A stretch of DNA of 64,000 nucleotides, from NCBI GenBank assembly GCA_037157565.1, contig JAZHRO010000036.1, positions 15,550,501-15,614,500 of the forward strand, in the 5' to 3' direction. Shown here one piece after another: positions 21,604-34,329 of the stretch. The stretch is from Thalassia testudinum. Its lineage: Eukaryota; Streptophyta; Magnoliopsida; Alismatales; Hydrocharitaceae. The position numbers and the translations under genes were made by a program. Below the pieces are notes generated by a model. The model searched no databases. It saw only the letters and a list, made by a program, of their open reading frames with translations, and was not told the origin of the DNA. The number at the start of each line of letters is the position of its first letter. The stretch's first letter is position 1.

Positions 21604-23200
21604 CTGGTCTAAACTCCTTTTGATAAGTCTCCTATTACTAGTTCTCTAGGATGATCTTTTACAAAAGAGATATCTTTGGGTAGTTCATTAGGAATAACAT
21701 CTTCTGGAATGTTTGAAGGATCAACTATTGTATCATCATCATCAATCATGGAAGATTTAGGTTGAACTAATGTTTCATCAAATGATACATGCATGGTTTC
21801 CTCAACAACATAAATCTTCCTATTAAAGACCCTATAGGCTTTATTTCTAGTTGAATAACCTAGGAAAATTCCTTCAGAGCTTTTTGCATCAAATTTATCA
21901 AGATTATCTTTAGTGTTAAGTATAAAACATCGACATTCAAAATTCTTGAAGTGGGAAATTCTAGGTGTTCTTCCATGATAGAGTTCAAAGGGTGTTTTCT
22001 TTAGAATTGGTCTGATCAGGGTTCTATTTTAGATATAACAAGCAATGCTTACAACCTCAACCCAAAAATATTGAGGCAGCTTTGACTCGCACAACATTGT
22101 GCGGCACACTTTTGTAAGGTCATATTTTTTCCTCTCAACTACCCATTTTGTGGTGCAGCTCTAGGGAAGGCAAACTCATGTTTAATTCCATATTGATCAC
22201 AAAAATTTGAGAAAGATTCATTTTCAAATTCTACACCATGATCACTTATGATTCTAATTACCTTTGACCCTTTTTCCATCTGTAATCTTCTAACTAGTTT
22301 GCTAAAGGCATCTAAGGTTAAGTCCTTGCTCTTTAAGAAAGATACCCAAGTAAATCTAGAGAAGTCGTCAATTATGACTAAACAATATCTGCACCCGGTT
22401 AGGCTTTCAGATTTGGTTGGTCTGAATAAGTCTAAGTGAAGTAGCTCCAGGGGTTGAGAAGTGCTAACCATCCTTTTTGGTTTAAAAGGGTTTTTGGTTT
22501 GTTTGGTGACTTGACAAGAATCACAGACTTTGCTTTTCTTGAAGTCAATCCTTGGCAGACCTTTGATAAGTTCATGTTTCACAAGTTTACTAATGTTTCC
22601 CATGTGAACATGACCTAGTCTTTTATGCCAAAGAGTTGCTTCTTCGTCAGATACGACTAGACATTCAAGACTGTCATATTTGTCGAAGCTTATGGTGTAA
22701 ACATCTTTGTGTCTATCTCCTTTAAGAATAACTTGATTTGTTTCTTCATCACGAATTTTAAAACCTTTTGATGTAAACGTAATTCTATTCCCCTTATCAC
22801 ATATTTGGCTTACACTTAATAGATTGTGTTTTAAACCTTTAACTAAGTTCACATTATCAATAGAGGTAGAAGAATTACCAATTTGGCCAGTACCAATAAT
22901 ACAACCCTTGTGGTTGTTCCCGAACGTGACCGTACCACCTTCCTGAAGGATGAGTTGTAGGAATAGGTCTTCCTTGCTGGTCATGTGCTTGAAACAGCTG
23001 TTGTCCATAATCCATCTTCTTTCTTCTCTTTCCTGTCATTGATTTGCGATTGTGAGGCTTCATTTGGTATAGTGGCTTCAATGTTCCATTGATTTGTTGG
23101 AAAGTCCACTTCTTATAATCTACTGAGCCTACAAAACAAGATTGCAAAATACTTTTTGGTACCCATTTTTGCTTGGGTCTAGGTGGTTAGTTTTCATTGC
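21604..23200 (-). pseudogene. Element A pol: protease and integrase half, broken
   Basis: The protease block reads IMDNSCFKHMTSKEDLF near 23008, where copia proteases have DSGCSKHM; the catalytic Gly is lost. Then come GNSSTSIDNVNLVKGLKHN and LLSVSQICD. The integrase zinc-binding part has LWHKRLGHVHMGN and CDSCQ. The core has LLHLDLFRPTKSE, VIIDDFSRFTWVSFL and ISDHGVEFENESFSNFC. A frameshift follows APQNG near 22139, and the later integrase blocks continue in other frames to 21604, ending with LVIGDLSKGV (21609-21794 frame). The left end is the element B insertion. Confidence 0.9.
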
Positions 23201-24628
23201 CTATTTTGGCAAGCCACCTTTCTCTTTTTTTTGACTGGAACTAGATGCTTCATGACTATTCTTTGGTATATAGCATAATCCAAATTTCGTGGTGCTTTGG
23301 GCTTGTGTTCCTAACAATTTATGCAGATTTCTACTTTCGTTTGTGAATTTTGTCAGGTCATTTAATAGAACAACAGAGTTTTCTTTTAATTTATCTATGT
23401 CTATTTCTAAATGGTTTATTTGTAATTTTAGTGTTGTAATTTCAGCAGATAGCTCTTTGTTTTGGTTGTCAAGTGCTTCTTTTTGTGCTTTCTCTTTGTC
23501 TAATATCTTTACTAGGTTTTTATTTTCTAATTTTAATGATGTAGCTATATCATGCAATTCGAAGAATGCTTCTAATAGTTCATCTTGAGTAAAGGATGTT
23601 ACCTCATCTTCTAGTGCCATCAAATCAAGAAGAGCTTCTTCTCCTGATGTTTCTTCTTCTTCTGAACTTGAATCTGACTCATCCCAAGTTGCAGTAAAGG
23701 CTTTCTTCTTTCCATCTTTACTGAAGTGCTTCTTCTTTTCAGAATCCTTCCTGAGAAGTGGACAATCCTTCTTGATGTGTCCCTTTCTCTTATAGTTGTA
23801 ACAGACGATTGTGTCGTTGTTTCTTCCTTCTTTCTTCTTCCTCCAGTTCTTCTTGTCCTTAAGAAGCTTTCTGAATTTTCTAGATAAGAGTGTTATGTCT
23901 TCCTCTTCTTCTCCACTTGAATTTTCTTTAGATTCTTGAGTTGCTTCAAGGGCTATGGCCTTCTTCTTTACTCTTTCACCTTCATGCTCCTTCATGTGCT
24001 GAAGTTGAACTTCATAGGCCATCAAGCTTCCAATAAGATCGTCCAATTTGAGGGTAGACAAATCTTTCGACTCCTGTAATGTTGTGGTCTTGGTTTCCCA
24101 ATCGCTGGTGAGAGATCGAAGTATCTTTCTCACCAGTGCTTCATTCTTGATCTCCTGATCTAGGTTCCTTAGAGAGTTTATGATGTTCATAAACCTTGTG
24201 AACATTTCCTTGATCGACTCACCTTTCTTCATCCTGAAAAGCTTATAATTTTGCATTAGTAAATTCACTCTAGTTTCCTTTACCTTTGCCATGCCTTATT
24301 GGGTTACTTCAAGGATGTTCCATATTTCGTAGGCTATTTTGTAAGCAGAAACACGGTTGAATTCTACTCTCGAAAGCCCGCAGAAGGTTGCATTCATGGC
24401 TTTTGCATTGTGAGTTGCCATCTTCTTTCGATCCAGTGTCATGGCCACTCCTTCTTTGATCTCAGGACGAGTATACTTGGAGGCGATGACGTCCCATACT
24501 TAGAAATTCATAGACTCCAGGAAGATCTGCATCCTTGTCTTCCAATATCCGTAGTTCATCTCATCAAAAAGAGGAGGACGAACAACAGACTGCCCCTCAG
24601 CGTATGTGTCGACAGACGATTGTGACAT
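23201..24628 (-). pseudogene. Element A gag, two premature stops
   Basis: The best start is ATG at 24626-24628, giving MSQSSVDTYAEGQ then RPPLFDEMNYGYWKTRMQIF. Two stops (after SMNF and after EVTQ) interrupt the frame before it continues open for 363 codons from 24292. Visible blocks are LVRKILRSLTSDWETK, STLKLDDLIGSLMAYE, a zinc knuckle CYNYKRKGHIKKDCP whose second Cys is Tyr, TATWDESDSSSEEE, and a long heptad-like coiled coil near residues 230-330 of the open part. The capsid protein would assemble particles in the cytoplasm. This copy cannot make full-length protein. Confidence 0.88.
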
Positions 24629-24643
24629 CTTCTGGACAACCTC

Positions 24644-24657
24644 GCTCTGATACCAAA
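24644..24657 (-). promoter_or_regulatory. Element A primer binding site
   Basis: The minus strand reads TGGTATCAGAGC after a two-base spacer from the LTR, a perfect 12-base match to the usual initiator tRNA-Met site. Confidence 0.92.
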
Positions 24658-25188
24658 TGAGGGTTGGAGAATATCTTGTGGATCACAACTAATATTAGAG
24701 GGGAGAATGATATTGCTTTAAAAAATAAGAGTCAGATTAAAAATAAAACAACATAGATTCATGCATAGAATACACCTGATGTTTAGTGGAAACCCAATCC
24801 GGGTAAAAATCATTACCTAAGCCTCCTAGCCTAGGATTTTTTTGACTAGTACAAGCTAATCAATCCACTATTTGCACCACTTGAATGAGGGTGGGACAAC
24901 CTCTTACAAACCGTTCTCTTTTATCATGAAGAGAGGCAAAAACAACCACAGATCTTCCAAACAGGCTTGGGATCTGTAAATCAAAATAACAAAATAGAAT
25001 AACAATAAAATGAATTCTATGGAACCTCAATAAACGATCAAATCAATTTTTCGCAGAGGTTCGAGGCATCGTGCTTTCGAAGAACGTGAAGAACGAGACA
25101 AGAAGGCCTTTTGCAATAAGCATGAGAAGCTCTGATTTTAAATGGTGTTTCTATTAAATGTTGTATATGAATGGACTGTGTACGAGCT

Positions 25189-25198
25189 CTATTTATAC
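25189..25198 (-). promoter_or_regulatory. TATA box of element A LTR
   Basis: The minus strand reads TTTGTATAAATAGAGC, in the right orientation for transcription of element A. Confidence 0.6.
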
Positions 25199-25225
25199 AA
25201 AAAGTTTTGCATAAATAGGAAACAA

Positions 25226-25430
25226 AATTGGTCGATCAATTAAGGTTAATTGGTCGATCAAAAAGTACTTTGGTTGATCAATTAAGGATGTTGGTTGATC
25301 ACTTGTTGGTCGATCAATTAGCTTGGTTGGTCGATGAAGAGGATTTTTCGCAACTTCCTAAAATGAACTGATTTGATCGATCAAATAAGTAGGTTGGTCA
25401 ATCAGAGTGTTTTGGTCGATCAATAACCCT
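25226..25430. repeat. TTGGTCGATCAA palindrome cluster in element A LTR
   Basis: About nine copies of TTGGTCGATCAA, TTGGTTGATCA and TTGATCGATCAA lie just upstream of the TATA box in element orientation. The motif matches the internal cluster at 1930-2860. Confidence 0.88.
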
Positions 25431-25645
25431 AAAATTAGGTTTTGAAAAGAGATGCGAAAAAATCATTTTTGAGTTTTATTTGAGGTTCCTTACAATAAAG
25501 TCCTTGACTCAAATAAATGAAAAAGATGCACATCAGCAACTATCTAAACTTGTGGCTTGAACAGATTCTTCAATCCAAGATAGTCCTGAAATGTCAGTTT
25601 AAGCAATAAACATAATTTTGCTGCATCAAAACAGAAGTGCTTACA

Positions 25646-28098
25646 CAAAGAAGCTCTACTACAGGCCTTATAAACCCAACAAATGCAAAAAACCTCAATT
25701 GAGTCAAACAACTTTAAAACTACCTAAAATTAATTCTAACAAACTCCTAATAATCCTAGGAACATGATACACTCTTTAAAATAAGCTCAGGAGCTTTGAC
25801 CTTCAATGGTGACCATGGGTTGACTAAATCAGTCTAGGATTTGACTTTAAACTTGAGCAATTTAGATTAAATAAACATCCCAAATTAATTCTAAAGAACC
25901 TCAGGAATTCATTGAAGTAAAAATGAAGTAATTTGATCCATTATCTAAGTATCTCAGGTCCATTGCCTGAGATCCAAAATGACTTTAGTCGATTGAATGA
26001 TTTCGAAGTCTAACAACTTAACAGTCAATTGTTCTACACTCAGATAATCTTGCTAAAGCTTTTAGACCTATTCCTAAGGTCTGATAATCAAAGAAATGCC
26101 ATGCTCAGCAAGATGAATGCAATCAGAGGTCTAGAATCAATGAAACAAATTAATTGTATAAAATGTAATCAGTGAAGCCTAAGTAGTTGACCTAGAGATT
26201 CTGAAGATTCGATCAGTATTCATGAAGAATTGAGTCACCGGAGCTCTGATTGCCAGATTTAGCACCAGAGATTAAATCTCCTTAAAATAACAAAAGAAGT
26301 AGATCAATAGCTTCTTAAGGTTGTCAGCAACATAAAAAATGAATCAATTTAATCATTGGAAGCTTAGAGTAGGTATACAAACTCAAATCGATCATAAATT
26401 AAATCTGCGTTTGACAGGCTACTAGAATCAAGATCTCAATCAATTAATCGAGGCATTTTGCTCTTACAGGTGTTGTGAAGGTGGGGTTGTGGTCAATTTA
26501 CGTGGAGAAACTCATCAGAGTTCTGCCATGTATAGCAAAACCTGATGTTGAAGGTGAATTGGGTATTTCATGGATGGGGACTAATTGAAGTGGATGCATA
26601 GGTAGGAATGGCCCTTAGCATGTGAGGAAGGTGACAGAGGACCTGATTTGGAGGTGGAATGTGCTCTGAAGCTCCGCCATAGGCAATGAAGACTTCAGGT
26701 GAAGGTGGAGGTGGTTTGGACATGTAGATGTGTAATTAAGTGGATAAAGAAGTGGCTTGTAGTCACTAAAGGGAGAGAAAGGTGAATGGAAGTTTGACGA
26801 GCCAGACTTGGCTAGCCAGAGTAGGAGAAGACAATTTAATTAAACTAATTATGCCTAATTACTTGCTCTAAACTACTCTAAGCTACGCTTAAGAGTTTAG
26901 TCTACTTACCTAGATGAAGGAGGTGAGGGATTCTACTGGGCAAAAACAAGAGGAAATCAATTGAGGGAGGTTAGCAACTCTAACCAAGCGAAGCGAGCAG
27001 AAAAGGAAGATGGAGCATTTCTTCGCCATTGGCAGGGCGGAGAAGAGGAAGAGGAGGTGAGAGAGGCAATGCTCCTCAACGGAAAATGCCTAAGAAAGGA
27101 GGTTGGAGAAGCCAGAGCTTGTACAAATCCTAATGAGCAACCTTAGTTGGGGAAGAAGGGTAGGGGGTCGCTAACCTCCAATCGAAGGTCTAAGTGGGTA
27201 TTTATAGGTGGTGGAGAGGGTTAGGGGGGAAGTATCTGGACACAATCACGTCCAGATTCATTAGAATGAGGTCCTTCGTCTCCGATGTTAGTGATCTTAC
27301 CTCACCGAAGTTTGTTGGTGAACAGCTCAGCAAAGTTGTTGGATGAGAAGAGGGAGGTGAGTGAAAGTCAAGCGACAAGGGAGAAGGTCCTCTGACGTTA
27401 AATAGGTGGTCATCGGTGATTTGTCACTGGCCATTGTCAGCTGTTTTAGAAAGAGAATAAGAGATGAAGAAGAACTTGAGGGACCTAAATACAAATAATG
27501 ATGGACCTAAGTGTAATAAAAGGGACTTAATTGTCATAAAACTTAGGGACTTAAATGCAAATAGTGTATTTTAATGATTAAATTAAATTATTTCTTTTTC
27601 AACTTTTTATATAAGATTATACATAAATAATATGTTTATGCTTTGAAATTACATTTTTGTCCCTTTTAGCTTTATTTAATTTAGTGATTTACATTATTAC
27701 TTTAATCAATAACTTAGGTATTATAAATCATATAAGCTTAGTTATCATAATTACTAGTAGCTAAATGCTTGGATATAAGTCCCACTTATTAATTAAACAT
27801 AAACGAATGCTTTTTATCTCATAATTTAAGTATTTTATCCTATAATTAAGGTCCTTACTTATTACCATATTATATAATTAACCCTACTATAATGTTATTC
27901 ACTAGTTAATTAGCTAGGAAAACTAGTTTATTTAAGTGAATTAAAAGCCATGATGAGTCCCTCATCAACCTACACCCTCATCTCAACTTATACCTTAGGC
28001 TAGAACCTTCCTCCCTTAGGATATACCATAAAGTAGGCCCCTTAACCTACACCCAAAGACCACCACACCTTGGTGGACCATCTATAAACGAGGTCCTA
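25646..28098. other. Unclassified repeat-like DNA between elements A and F
   Basis: This stretch is AT-rich with no coding frame that resembles a known protein. A minus-strand TATA-like CCTATAAATACCC lies near 27198, and a plus-strand TCTATAAACGAGG lies near 28081-28093, just before element F. These suggest old LTR fragments. No pair of termini or primer site was found. Confidence 0.4.
28094..28098. repeat. Probable target-site duplication TCCTA, left copy (element F)
   Basis: TCCTA precedes the LTR start and CCCTA follows the right LTR at 38414-38418. Four of five bases agree. Confidence 0.7.
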
Positions 28099-30788
28099 TG
28101 TTACGACCCAATTCCCGAATCCCTACAGGACCTGAGACCGGCTCGCCTCGACTAATCCCAAGACCCAGTCATCCAGCAAGAAATAACTGAAAAGCAGGAA
28201 AATAAACCACATTCACATATGCAATGTAACTAAGCAGTAAAAACGTACAGACAGTAAAGGAAAGTAAAAGCTGCTATTCCAGTACATTCCGCCACAACAA
28301 TAGGAAAAACAGAAACGAAAGCAACAGTAACAAGAATAGTAGCAAAAAGTCTAAAACTCACTATAACAGTAAAGAGAGTACAACAAAAAGTGCTGAAAAC
28401 TATGGCTGGGCTCGACTGGGCCCAACACCCTCCGCAGTTGGAAGCTTGGACTACTCAACTCCTGGACCTAAATAATGTTATGAAAGGACAGAGTCAGCGA
28501 ACGCTGAGGAGAGTGGTATCTACACTACCTAAAATAGTAAAAGTAGCAAGTTTAATTCTCTTTTCTATTTATTTGTTTTGTGTGTATTTCCTTTTCACCC
28601 ATTTTTTTCCTCAAACTCTTAGATATTCTTGATCTTGCATGTTCCTCGTGGGAACGATCTTGATTGCAGTCTTTTCCGAAGAGTAGCAGGCACACGTGGT
28701 GCTCTCCTGGCTGAGAGAGTCCCCCGTGGTAGTCCTACACCCAGTCAACCACCCTGAGGTCACTGTCAAGATGTAGCGATGACTACGTCATGCGTGATAA
28801 GCGCACGGGTAGCTACCCCACACTGGCACGTGGTCAGTTGTTTCCTCTAGCGGGTACACCCAAAGTACAACACATTACAGTATAGGGCCTAGCCCTCTCA
28901 GAAACAGGGGTCTCGCCCCTCAGAACCAAACAGGGGTCTCGCCCCTCCACAGTCCGCACACCCTCATCTTACTACCCCAGTTTGCCCAGAGGGCCAAAAA
29001 AAAAGTCGGTGTAGGTTGGCTAGCTTAACCCCGGGCCCCGTGCGGTGGCTAGCTCCCTCCCTACACTAGTAGCTCACCTCGGTACTGCGTACGTGAGGGC
29101 CGACAGGAGTCGGTGTAGAGTGGCCAATCCTAACCTCGGGTCTCAACCCGAGGGAGGCTAGCTCCACTCTACACTAAAAAGGAAACAGTTGCTCCCCTTG
29201 GTACCACGTACACAAGGGCCAGCATACTCCCCATCTACATTTCAGACTTTTCTATCTATCCACAGGAATTCTACTCCTAACTCCCCGTAGGGTTCATGCT
29301 CATGTTCATTAGATTATTCCAATCCAGGTTTCATCATTTACAATTCAGTTCTCGTTTATACACAGGTAGCTCGTATTTCCACATTTTAATCCGTGCAACA
29401 AGTGATATCACAGGTAACTGTTTAGTTATCTCAGGCAGCTAATATTCTAACAGGCAGCTCATACTTATTTGCAGGCAGTGGCTAACAATTTGGTTCATTC
29501 ACATATATATACAATTACAATTTCGCAGAACAATTGGTTCAACCATTTCTCTATCCTAGGGTTCATGCCACATCCTAGGTTTCTAGTTGACTAATTTTCA
29601 TAGATGCATTCAAAGTTAATAAGTATAACAGGGGTGGACCACTCTATCAAACAATCCGGGAGAACTGGGGGCTGGAACTGCAGACCCAGGCGCCTTTGCG
29701 AGCCCCCGACACACAGCAGATCGAAGTCCTATACCAAGGAACACATCACAACGGGAGGTTCAGAACAGTGTATAAGAGTTTCTAATACGTAGAGAAACTC
29801 ACAAGGAAATCATAAATATTTCATTTGCGTAAAACGGATCCTGATCGGACTGCAAACAGGTCAAAAACATGTCTGCAGACCAAAATCAGATGTCTGGAAA
29901 CAAGTCCAGACGTCTTAAAAGTCACAGAGACTCACCTCAAGCTCCTACAGTGACCTCAAACGTCCAGGACTCCCCCGTAATTGTCTAAAAATAGTTACAG
30001 ATGTCTGACCAGTCCTCCGGTCGTCTAGAAACGCCTCCGGTCGTTTGATAAGCTGTCTAAACATCCGAAAGTGTGTGGAAAGGCATTCCGCGCACCTTCC
30101 CAAGGCTGCTCCTGTGCATGACAAAGCAGCAACCCACTTTAGCCTAAACCAAATCGCCTGCGGTGTGGCATGCATGGCTGTAACCACAAAGAAGACATAC
30201 CTTTGCGATACAGATGCTTTCAGACGTCTGCTGTTGATGCCAGACGTCCAACCGGTCGACTGGAAGACACTCCGGATGTCTGATACTGGAAAAATTCCAG
30301 TATCAGACTGCTCTCCTGTGCTTCTCACCGCGTCTCCTCTCGCTCCGCCGTAGCTCCAACTGCTGCAGGTGGTCGAGGACGATGCTCCAACGCCCTCCTC
30401 CTCTCGCATGCACTGCGGTGGCCATGCGAGCTTCCGACGTGCTTCCACGAAGCTCTCGATCTCAGCCTTCGCCTTCTACTCACGTGCCCTCCTCCTCCTC
30501 TCTCTCACACTCTCTCTCACGTGCCCTTGCTCACGGCAGTGGAGTGGGGTGTGGTGGTAGTGGTGGAGTGGAGAGGAGAGGAAGGGGGTGCCCTTTTATA
30601 AGGTTGCGGCTTGGGTTCTGCAGGGTGGAGGGAGGAGGAAAGAGAGAGAGAGGAGTTCTGCGCGTCGCCTGCACATAGAACGCAGAAGGCGTAGAAAAAT
30701 TTAATTTCCAAACATCTAGGAAAGGGTCCAGACGTCTGACTGACACTCCAGACATCTTAAAAGGCTAAAAACAGGTTGGGTCTTTACA
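28099..30788 (-). repeat. Element F 3' LTR
   Basis: This LTR is about 2.69 kb, from TGTTACGACCC to GTCTTTACA, and pairs with 35782-38413. It holds scattered AGACGTCTGG motifs (about 29875-30050, 30215-30310, 30690-30760) and a TATA box. Short frames inside it are not kept between the two copies and were not called. Confidence 0.93.
30593..30602 (-). promoter_or_regulatory. TATA box of element F 3' LTR
   Basis: The minus strand reads CCTTATAAAAGGG. The right LTR has TTATAAAAGG at about 38234-38244. Confidence 0.6.
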
Positions 30789-30899
30789 TCATAACAAACT
30801 TAAAGGAAGTTTCATCCCCGAAACTTGAACTAGCTAGGGTGCGAAAAAAGGAATATAAAATGCATAACAAACTTAAAGAGGACCGAAGTCGGTCCGAAA
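30789..30899 (-). other. Element F 3' end between chromodomain and LTR
   Basis: The minus strand contains a CCCCGAAACTTG complement (GTTTCGGGGATGAAAC) next to the LTR, as in the PPT region of related chromoviruses. The polypurine tract itself is decayed. Confidence 0.4.
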
Positions 30900-32040
30900 A
30901 GACGTACCCTCGAAAAGCTCCAAGTACCGCTCTCGCATCGCCGCCTCAGGCTCCTAGGTAGCCTCCTCACAGCTGACTTCTCCACAAAACCTTCACCAGG
31001 GGTACCTACTTCCGTCTCAGACTCCAGACGGCTCTGTCGAGTATCTGCACTGGTCTCTCGGGGTAGGTCAGGTCGTCACCCACCTCGACACTCTCGTGGC
31101 TCAGAACGTGACTGGGATCGGCGACGTACTTCCTGAGGTTGGACATGTGGAACATGTCGTGCACTCCAGAAAGCTGGGGAGGTAGGGAAAGTTGGTAAGC
31201 AATGGGTCCTACCTGCTCTAGGACCTCAAAGGGCCCCACAAACCTCGGCGTAAGCTTCCCCTTCACCCCAAAACACTGTAGGTCCATCATGGGCAAAACG
31301 CGAAGAAAAACATGATCCCCAACCTCAAACTGCACCTCTCTACGTTTCTGGATAGCATAACTCTTCTGCCTGCTCTTGACAGTGTGGAGTCATTTGTGGA
31401 TCTGCTTTATCACCTCTTGACTCTGCCGGATCAGCCTGGGGCCAACCTCCCACTTGGTCCCCACCTCAACCCAACTCAAGGGTGCAGTACACCTCCATCC
31501 GTACAGAGCCTTGTAAGGTGCCATGCTGATGCTTGAGTGATAACTGTTATTATATGCAAACTCTGCCAGGGGTAAATGCTCCTCCCAAGAGCCTCTCCAG
31601 TCAAGTACATAGGTATGCAAAAGGTCCTCAAGTGTCTGTATAGTGCGCTCTGACCGTCCGTCTGTCTGGGGGTGGTACACGGTATTGAACCTCAACCGTG
31701 TCCCCAAAGCCTGCTGAAACTCATCCCAAAATTGTGAAGTAAAACAGGTATCCCGATCAGATACAATCTCACGCAAAACTCTATCCAGGCGTACCACATC
31801 GTGAATGTACCTCTCTGCCAACTGTGCTGGTCCCAAGGTGACTCGGATTGGCAGGAAACGTGCTGTCTTCGTCAACCTATCCACTATCACCCAGATTGCA
31901 TCGTGTCCTTGCTAGGTAACGAGTAGACCCACCACCAAGTCCATGGTGATGCTCTCCCACTTCCACTCTGGCATAGGAAGTGGTTGCAACGGCCCAGCAG
32001 ACCTCTGGTGCTCGGCCTTCACCTGCTGGCACACCAAACA
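30900..32040 (-). pseudogene. Element F integrase and chromodomain remnant
   Basis: The integrase core reads VDRLTKTARFLP, VRLDRVLREIVSDRDTCF, VYHPQTDGRSERTIQTLEDLL and WEEHLPLAEFAYNNSYHSS (31890-31390). The D and E residues of the later catalytic triad are visible in SDRD and SERT. Next comes the C-terminal module RFVGPFEVLEQVGPIAYQL and FHMSNLRKYV (31335-31006). Past a stop, other frames give VPLVKVLWRSQL and, one base out of phase, EEAT then a stop then EPEAAMRERYLELFEG. That is a chromodomain end whose conserved Trp codon is TAG. Chromodomains guide integration to heterochromatin; this one cannot be translated. Confidence 0.85.
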
Positions 32041-33177
32041 CTACTGCACGAACTCACCCACATCCCGCTTCATCCCTCTCCACCAAAAGTCGCACCTCAG
32101 ATCATGATACGTCTTTGTGTTCCCAGGATGTATGGTGAACCTGTACTCGTGTGCCTTCGTTAACAGCTCTCTCAACAACTCCTCGCCCCTAGGAATGTAC
32201 AAGCGTCCCCTCATGCGCAGCACCTCGTCTGTAAAAGAAAAGTCTCCTGGGTCCCCTGACAGCACTCTGGCTCGCAACGTCTGTAAGTAAGGATCTGTCA
32301 TCTGTCCTGCGATGATGCGGTCTATCAGCTCTGGTCGCATCTGTCGTGTCACCGTCACTGCCCTACAATACCCTTGTGACTCCCGAGGTCGCCAACTGCC
32401 CAACTCCTCCATAAGTATCCAACTCTGTGCCTGTAAACTGGCCAAGTGGGCGGGCGCCTTTTGGCTCAAGGCCTTAGCCACCACGTTGGCCTTCCCCGGA
32501 TGGTAGGAGATGCTGCAGTCATAGTCCTTCAAGAGCTCTAACCAACGTCTCTGTCTCATGTTAAGCTCCTTCTGGTCAAACAAGTACTTGAGGCTCTTAT
32601 GATATGTGAAAATCTCAAAGGTCTCACCGTAAAGGTAGTGCCTCCATGTCTTTAGCGCAAAAACAACAGTTGCCAACTCTAAGTCATGGGTAGGGTAGCT
32701 ATACTCATGGGGATTCAGTTGCCGCGAAGCGTAAGCGACAACGTGACCCCGCTGCATGAGCACACCCCCTAACCCTTGAACTGAAGCATCCGTGTAGACC
32801 ACAAAACCACCACTACTGTCCGGGATGGTGAGCATAGGAGCTGAAGTCAGTCTCTCCTTCAACTCCTGAAAAAAAGCCTCACATGCATCTGCCCAGGCAA
32901 AGGGCACATCCTTCCGAGTCAACTGAGTCATAGGACGCGCAATCTGCGAGAATCCCCTAATAAACCGCCGATAGTAACCTGCCAGTTCCAAAAAGCTGCA
33001 TATCTCTGTCACTACACGTGGCCTCTCCCACCTGAGTACGGCCTCAACCTTGGCTGGATCCACAGCCAAACCATCCCTTGAGATCACGTGGCCCAAGAAA
33101 GTCACCTGCCTCAACCAAAACTCGCACTTGCTGTACTTGGCATACAGCCTGCATCGTCTCAAAGTGTCCAAAATCAT
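32041..33177 (-). pseudogene. Element F RT end, RNase H and integrase zinc-binding region
   Basis: The frame is open for 378 codons. It holds the RT thumb ([31 protein letters not shown]), RNase H ([46 protein letters not shown]) and the connection [15 protein letters not shown], where the family usually has ADALSR. The integrase zinc-binding part follows with [19 protein letters not shown]. Reverse transcription happens in particles in the cytoplasm, and integration in the nucleus. It ends at a stop at 32041, after FVQ. Confidence 0.88.
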
Positions 33178-34329
33178 CCGTAGATTTTGTCCGTGCTGTG
33201 ACTAATCCTGCGAGTAAATGAGCACGTCGTCGATGAATACCATCACAAAATGATCCAAATATGGTCTGAAAACCCGGTTCATCGGCATGACCAAGAACTC
33301 GTAGTGTCCGTATCGGGTGTGGAAAGCTGTCTTGGAGACGTCGGTCTCCATGATTCTCAACTGGTGGTAGCTTGACCTCAAATCTATCTTGGAGAACACT
33401 GTGGCATCTCGCAACTAGTCAAAAAGGTCATCAATCATCAGCAGCAGATACTTGTTCTTGATGGTGACCCTACTCAGCTGTCTATAGTCAACGCAAAGCC
33501 GCAAGGTACCATCCTTCTTCCTCACAAACAACATAGGGGCTCCCCATGGGGACGCACTGGGCCTCACAAAGCCCTTCTCCAACTAGTCCTGTAGCTGTGA
33601 CTTGAGCTCTTGCAGCTCAAGTGGTGCCATCCAGTACGGTGTAGTAGAAATGGGGCTGGCCCCCCGTACCAGTGAGATTTCAAACTCGATCTCACGCTCG
33701 AGCGATAGTCCTGTCAGCTCCTCTGGAAACACGTCGGGGTACTTATGAACCACCAGAATGCTCTGAAAGTCAGCAACGGAGCTAGGCTTTGCTACTACAC
33801 AGGCTAGAAACCCCTCACACCCCTGGCTCAAAAGCCTCACTGCCCGAAGCGCAGATATGCACCTAAAACCTCCATCCATCGGCTGCTCGTGAAACTCAAA
33901 GTAAGGCATCTCTGGTATGAAGAAGGCAATCTTCCTCCTGAAATAGTCCACCAAGGAGTGGTAGGCAGACAACCAATCCATCCATAGAATCATGCCAAAA
34001 TCCTCCATCGGTATCACAATCAGGTCAGCAGGGAGGCGGTGTCCCCCTATACTGACCTCACAATCCGTGTAGACCTCCTCAGCTACAAACAGCTGGACAC
34101 CTGGGCCTCTGATCACAAATGGATCCTCCAACAACACACTGTCCTATCCCAAACTGACAATAAAACTCGCAGCGAAAAAAGAATGTGTGGCACCAGAATC
34201 AAAAGGCACGTAAACTAATCTGCCGAAAATGGTAACCATACCTACCACCACTGAATTGGAAGCCTTGGCGTCTCTGTGTGTCAGGGTGTTGATACACCCC
34301 TCAGCCCTCGGTGCAGAAGAAGCAGCCAC
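33178..34329 (-). pseudogene. Element F protease and RT catalytic region, broken
   Basis: Protease FDSGATHSFFAASF is intact at 34329-34144. DFGMILWMDWLSAYHS follows in the next block (34137-33583), then the RT start ILVVHKYPDVFPEELTGL and TTPYWMAPLELQELK. The palm reads [14 protein letters not shown] and [20 protein letters not shown], then [10 protein letters not shown] with the catalytic Asp pair intact. Between LVMP and MNRVF about 13 residues normally reading FGLTNAP plus linker are missing in frame. Stops separate the blocks near 34140, 33580, 33415 and 33200. Confidence 0.87.

Larger units (their letters stand above)
1..25645 (-). mobile_element. Element A: outer Sirevirus-like Ty1/copia retrotransposon, split by element B
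   Basis: The parts lie in minus-strand order: 5' LTR (24658-25645), tRNA-Met primer site, gag, protease and integrase to 21604, then element B, then reverse transcriptase and RNase H (4540 to 2947), an extra ORF3, polypurine tracts and the 3' LTR (1-166, cut by the window edge). Positions 4540 and 21604 join once B and one copy of its AAGAT target duplication are removed. Sirevirus assignment rests on gag motif TWDESDSSSEEE, repeated polypurine tracts, an ORF after pol, and clustered palindromes. The two LTR ends differ at about 14 of 166 positions by eye, so A is older than B. All coding parts are broken. Confidence 0.9.
24658..25645 (-). repeat. Element A 5' LTR
   Basis: This 988-bp LTR runs from TGAGGGTTGG to GTGCTTACA. 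Its right 165 bp match window positions 1-166. It contains the palindrome cluster at 25226-25430 and a TATA box. Confidence 0.9.

Noticed and set aside
25646..28098. A host gene between A and F
   Set aside because: No frame longer than about 80 codons and no splice-compatible set of coding blocks was visible.
30045..30755. Short frames in the F LTR on both strands
   Set aside because: The matching right LTR (37732-38340) does not keep the same starts and stops, as expected of non-coding LTR sequence.
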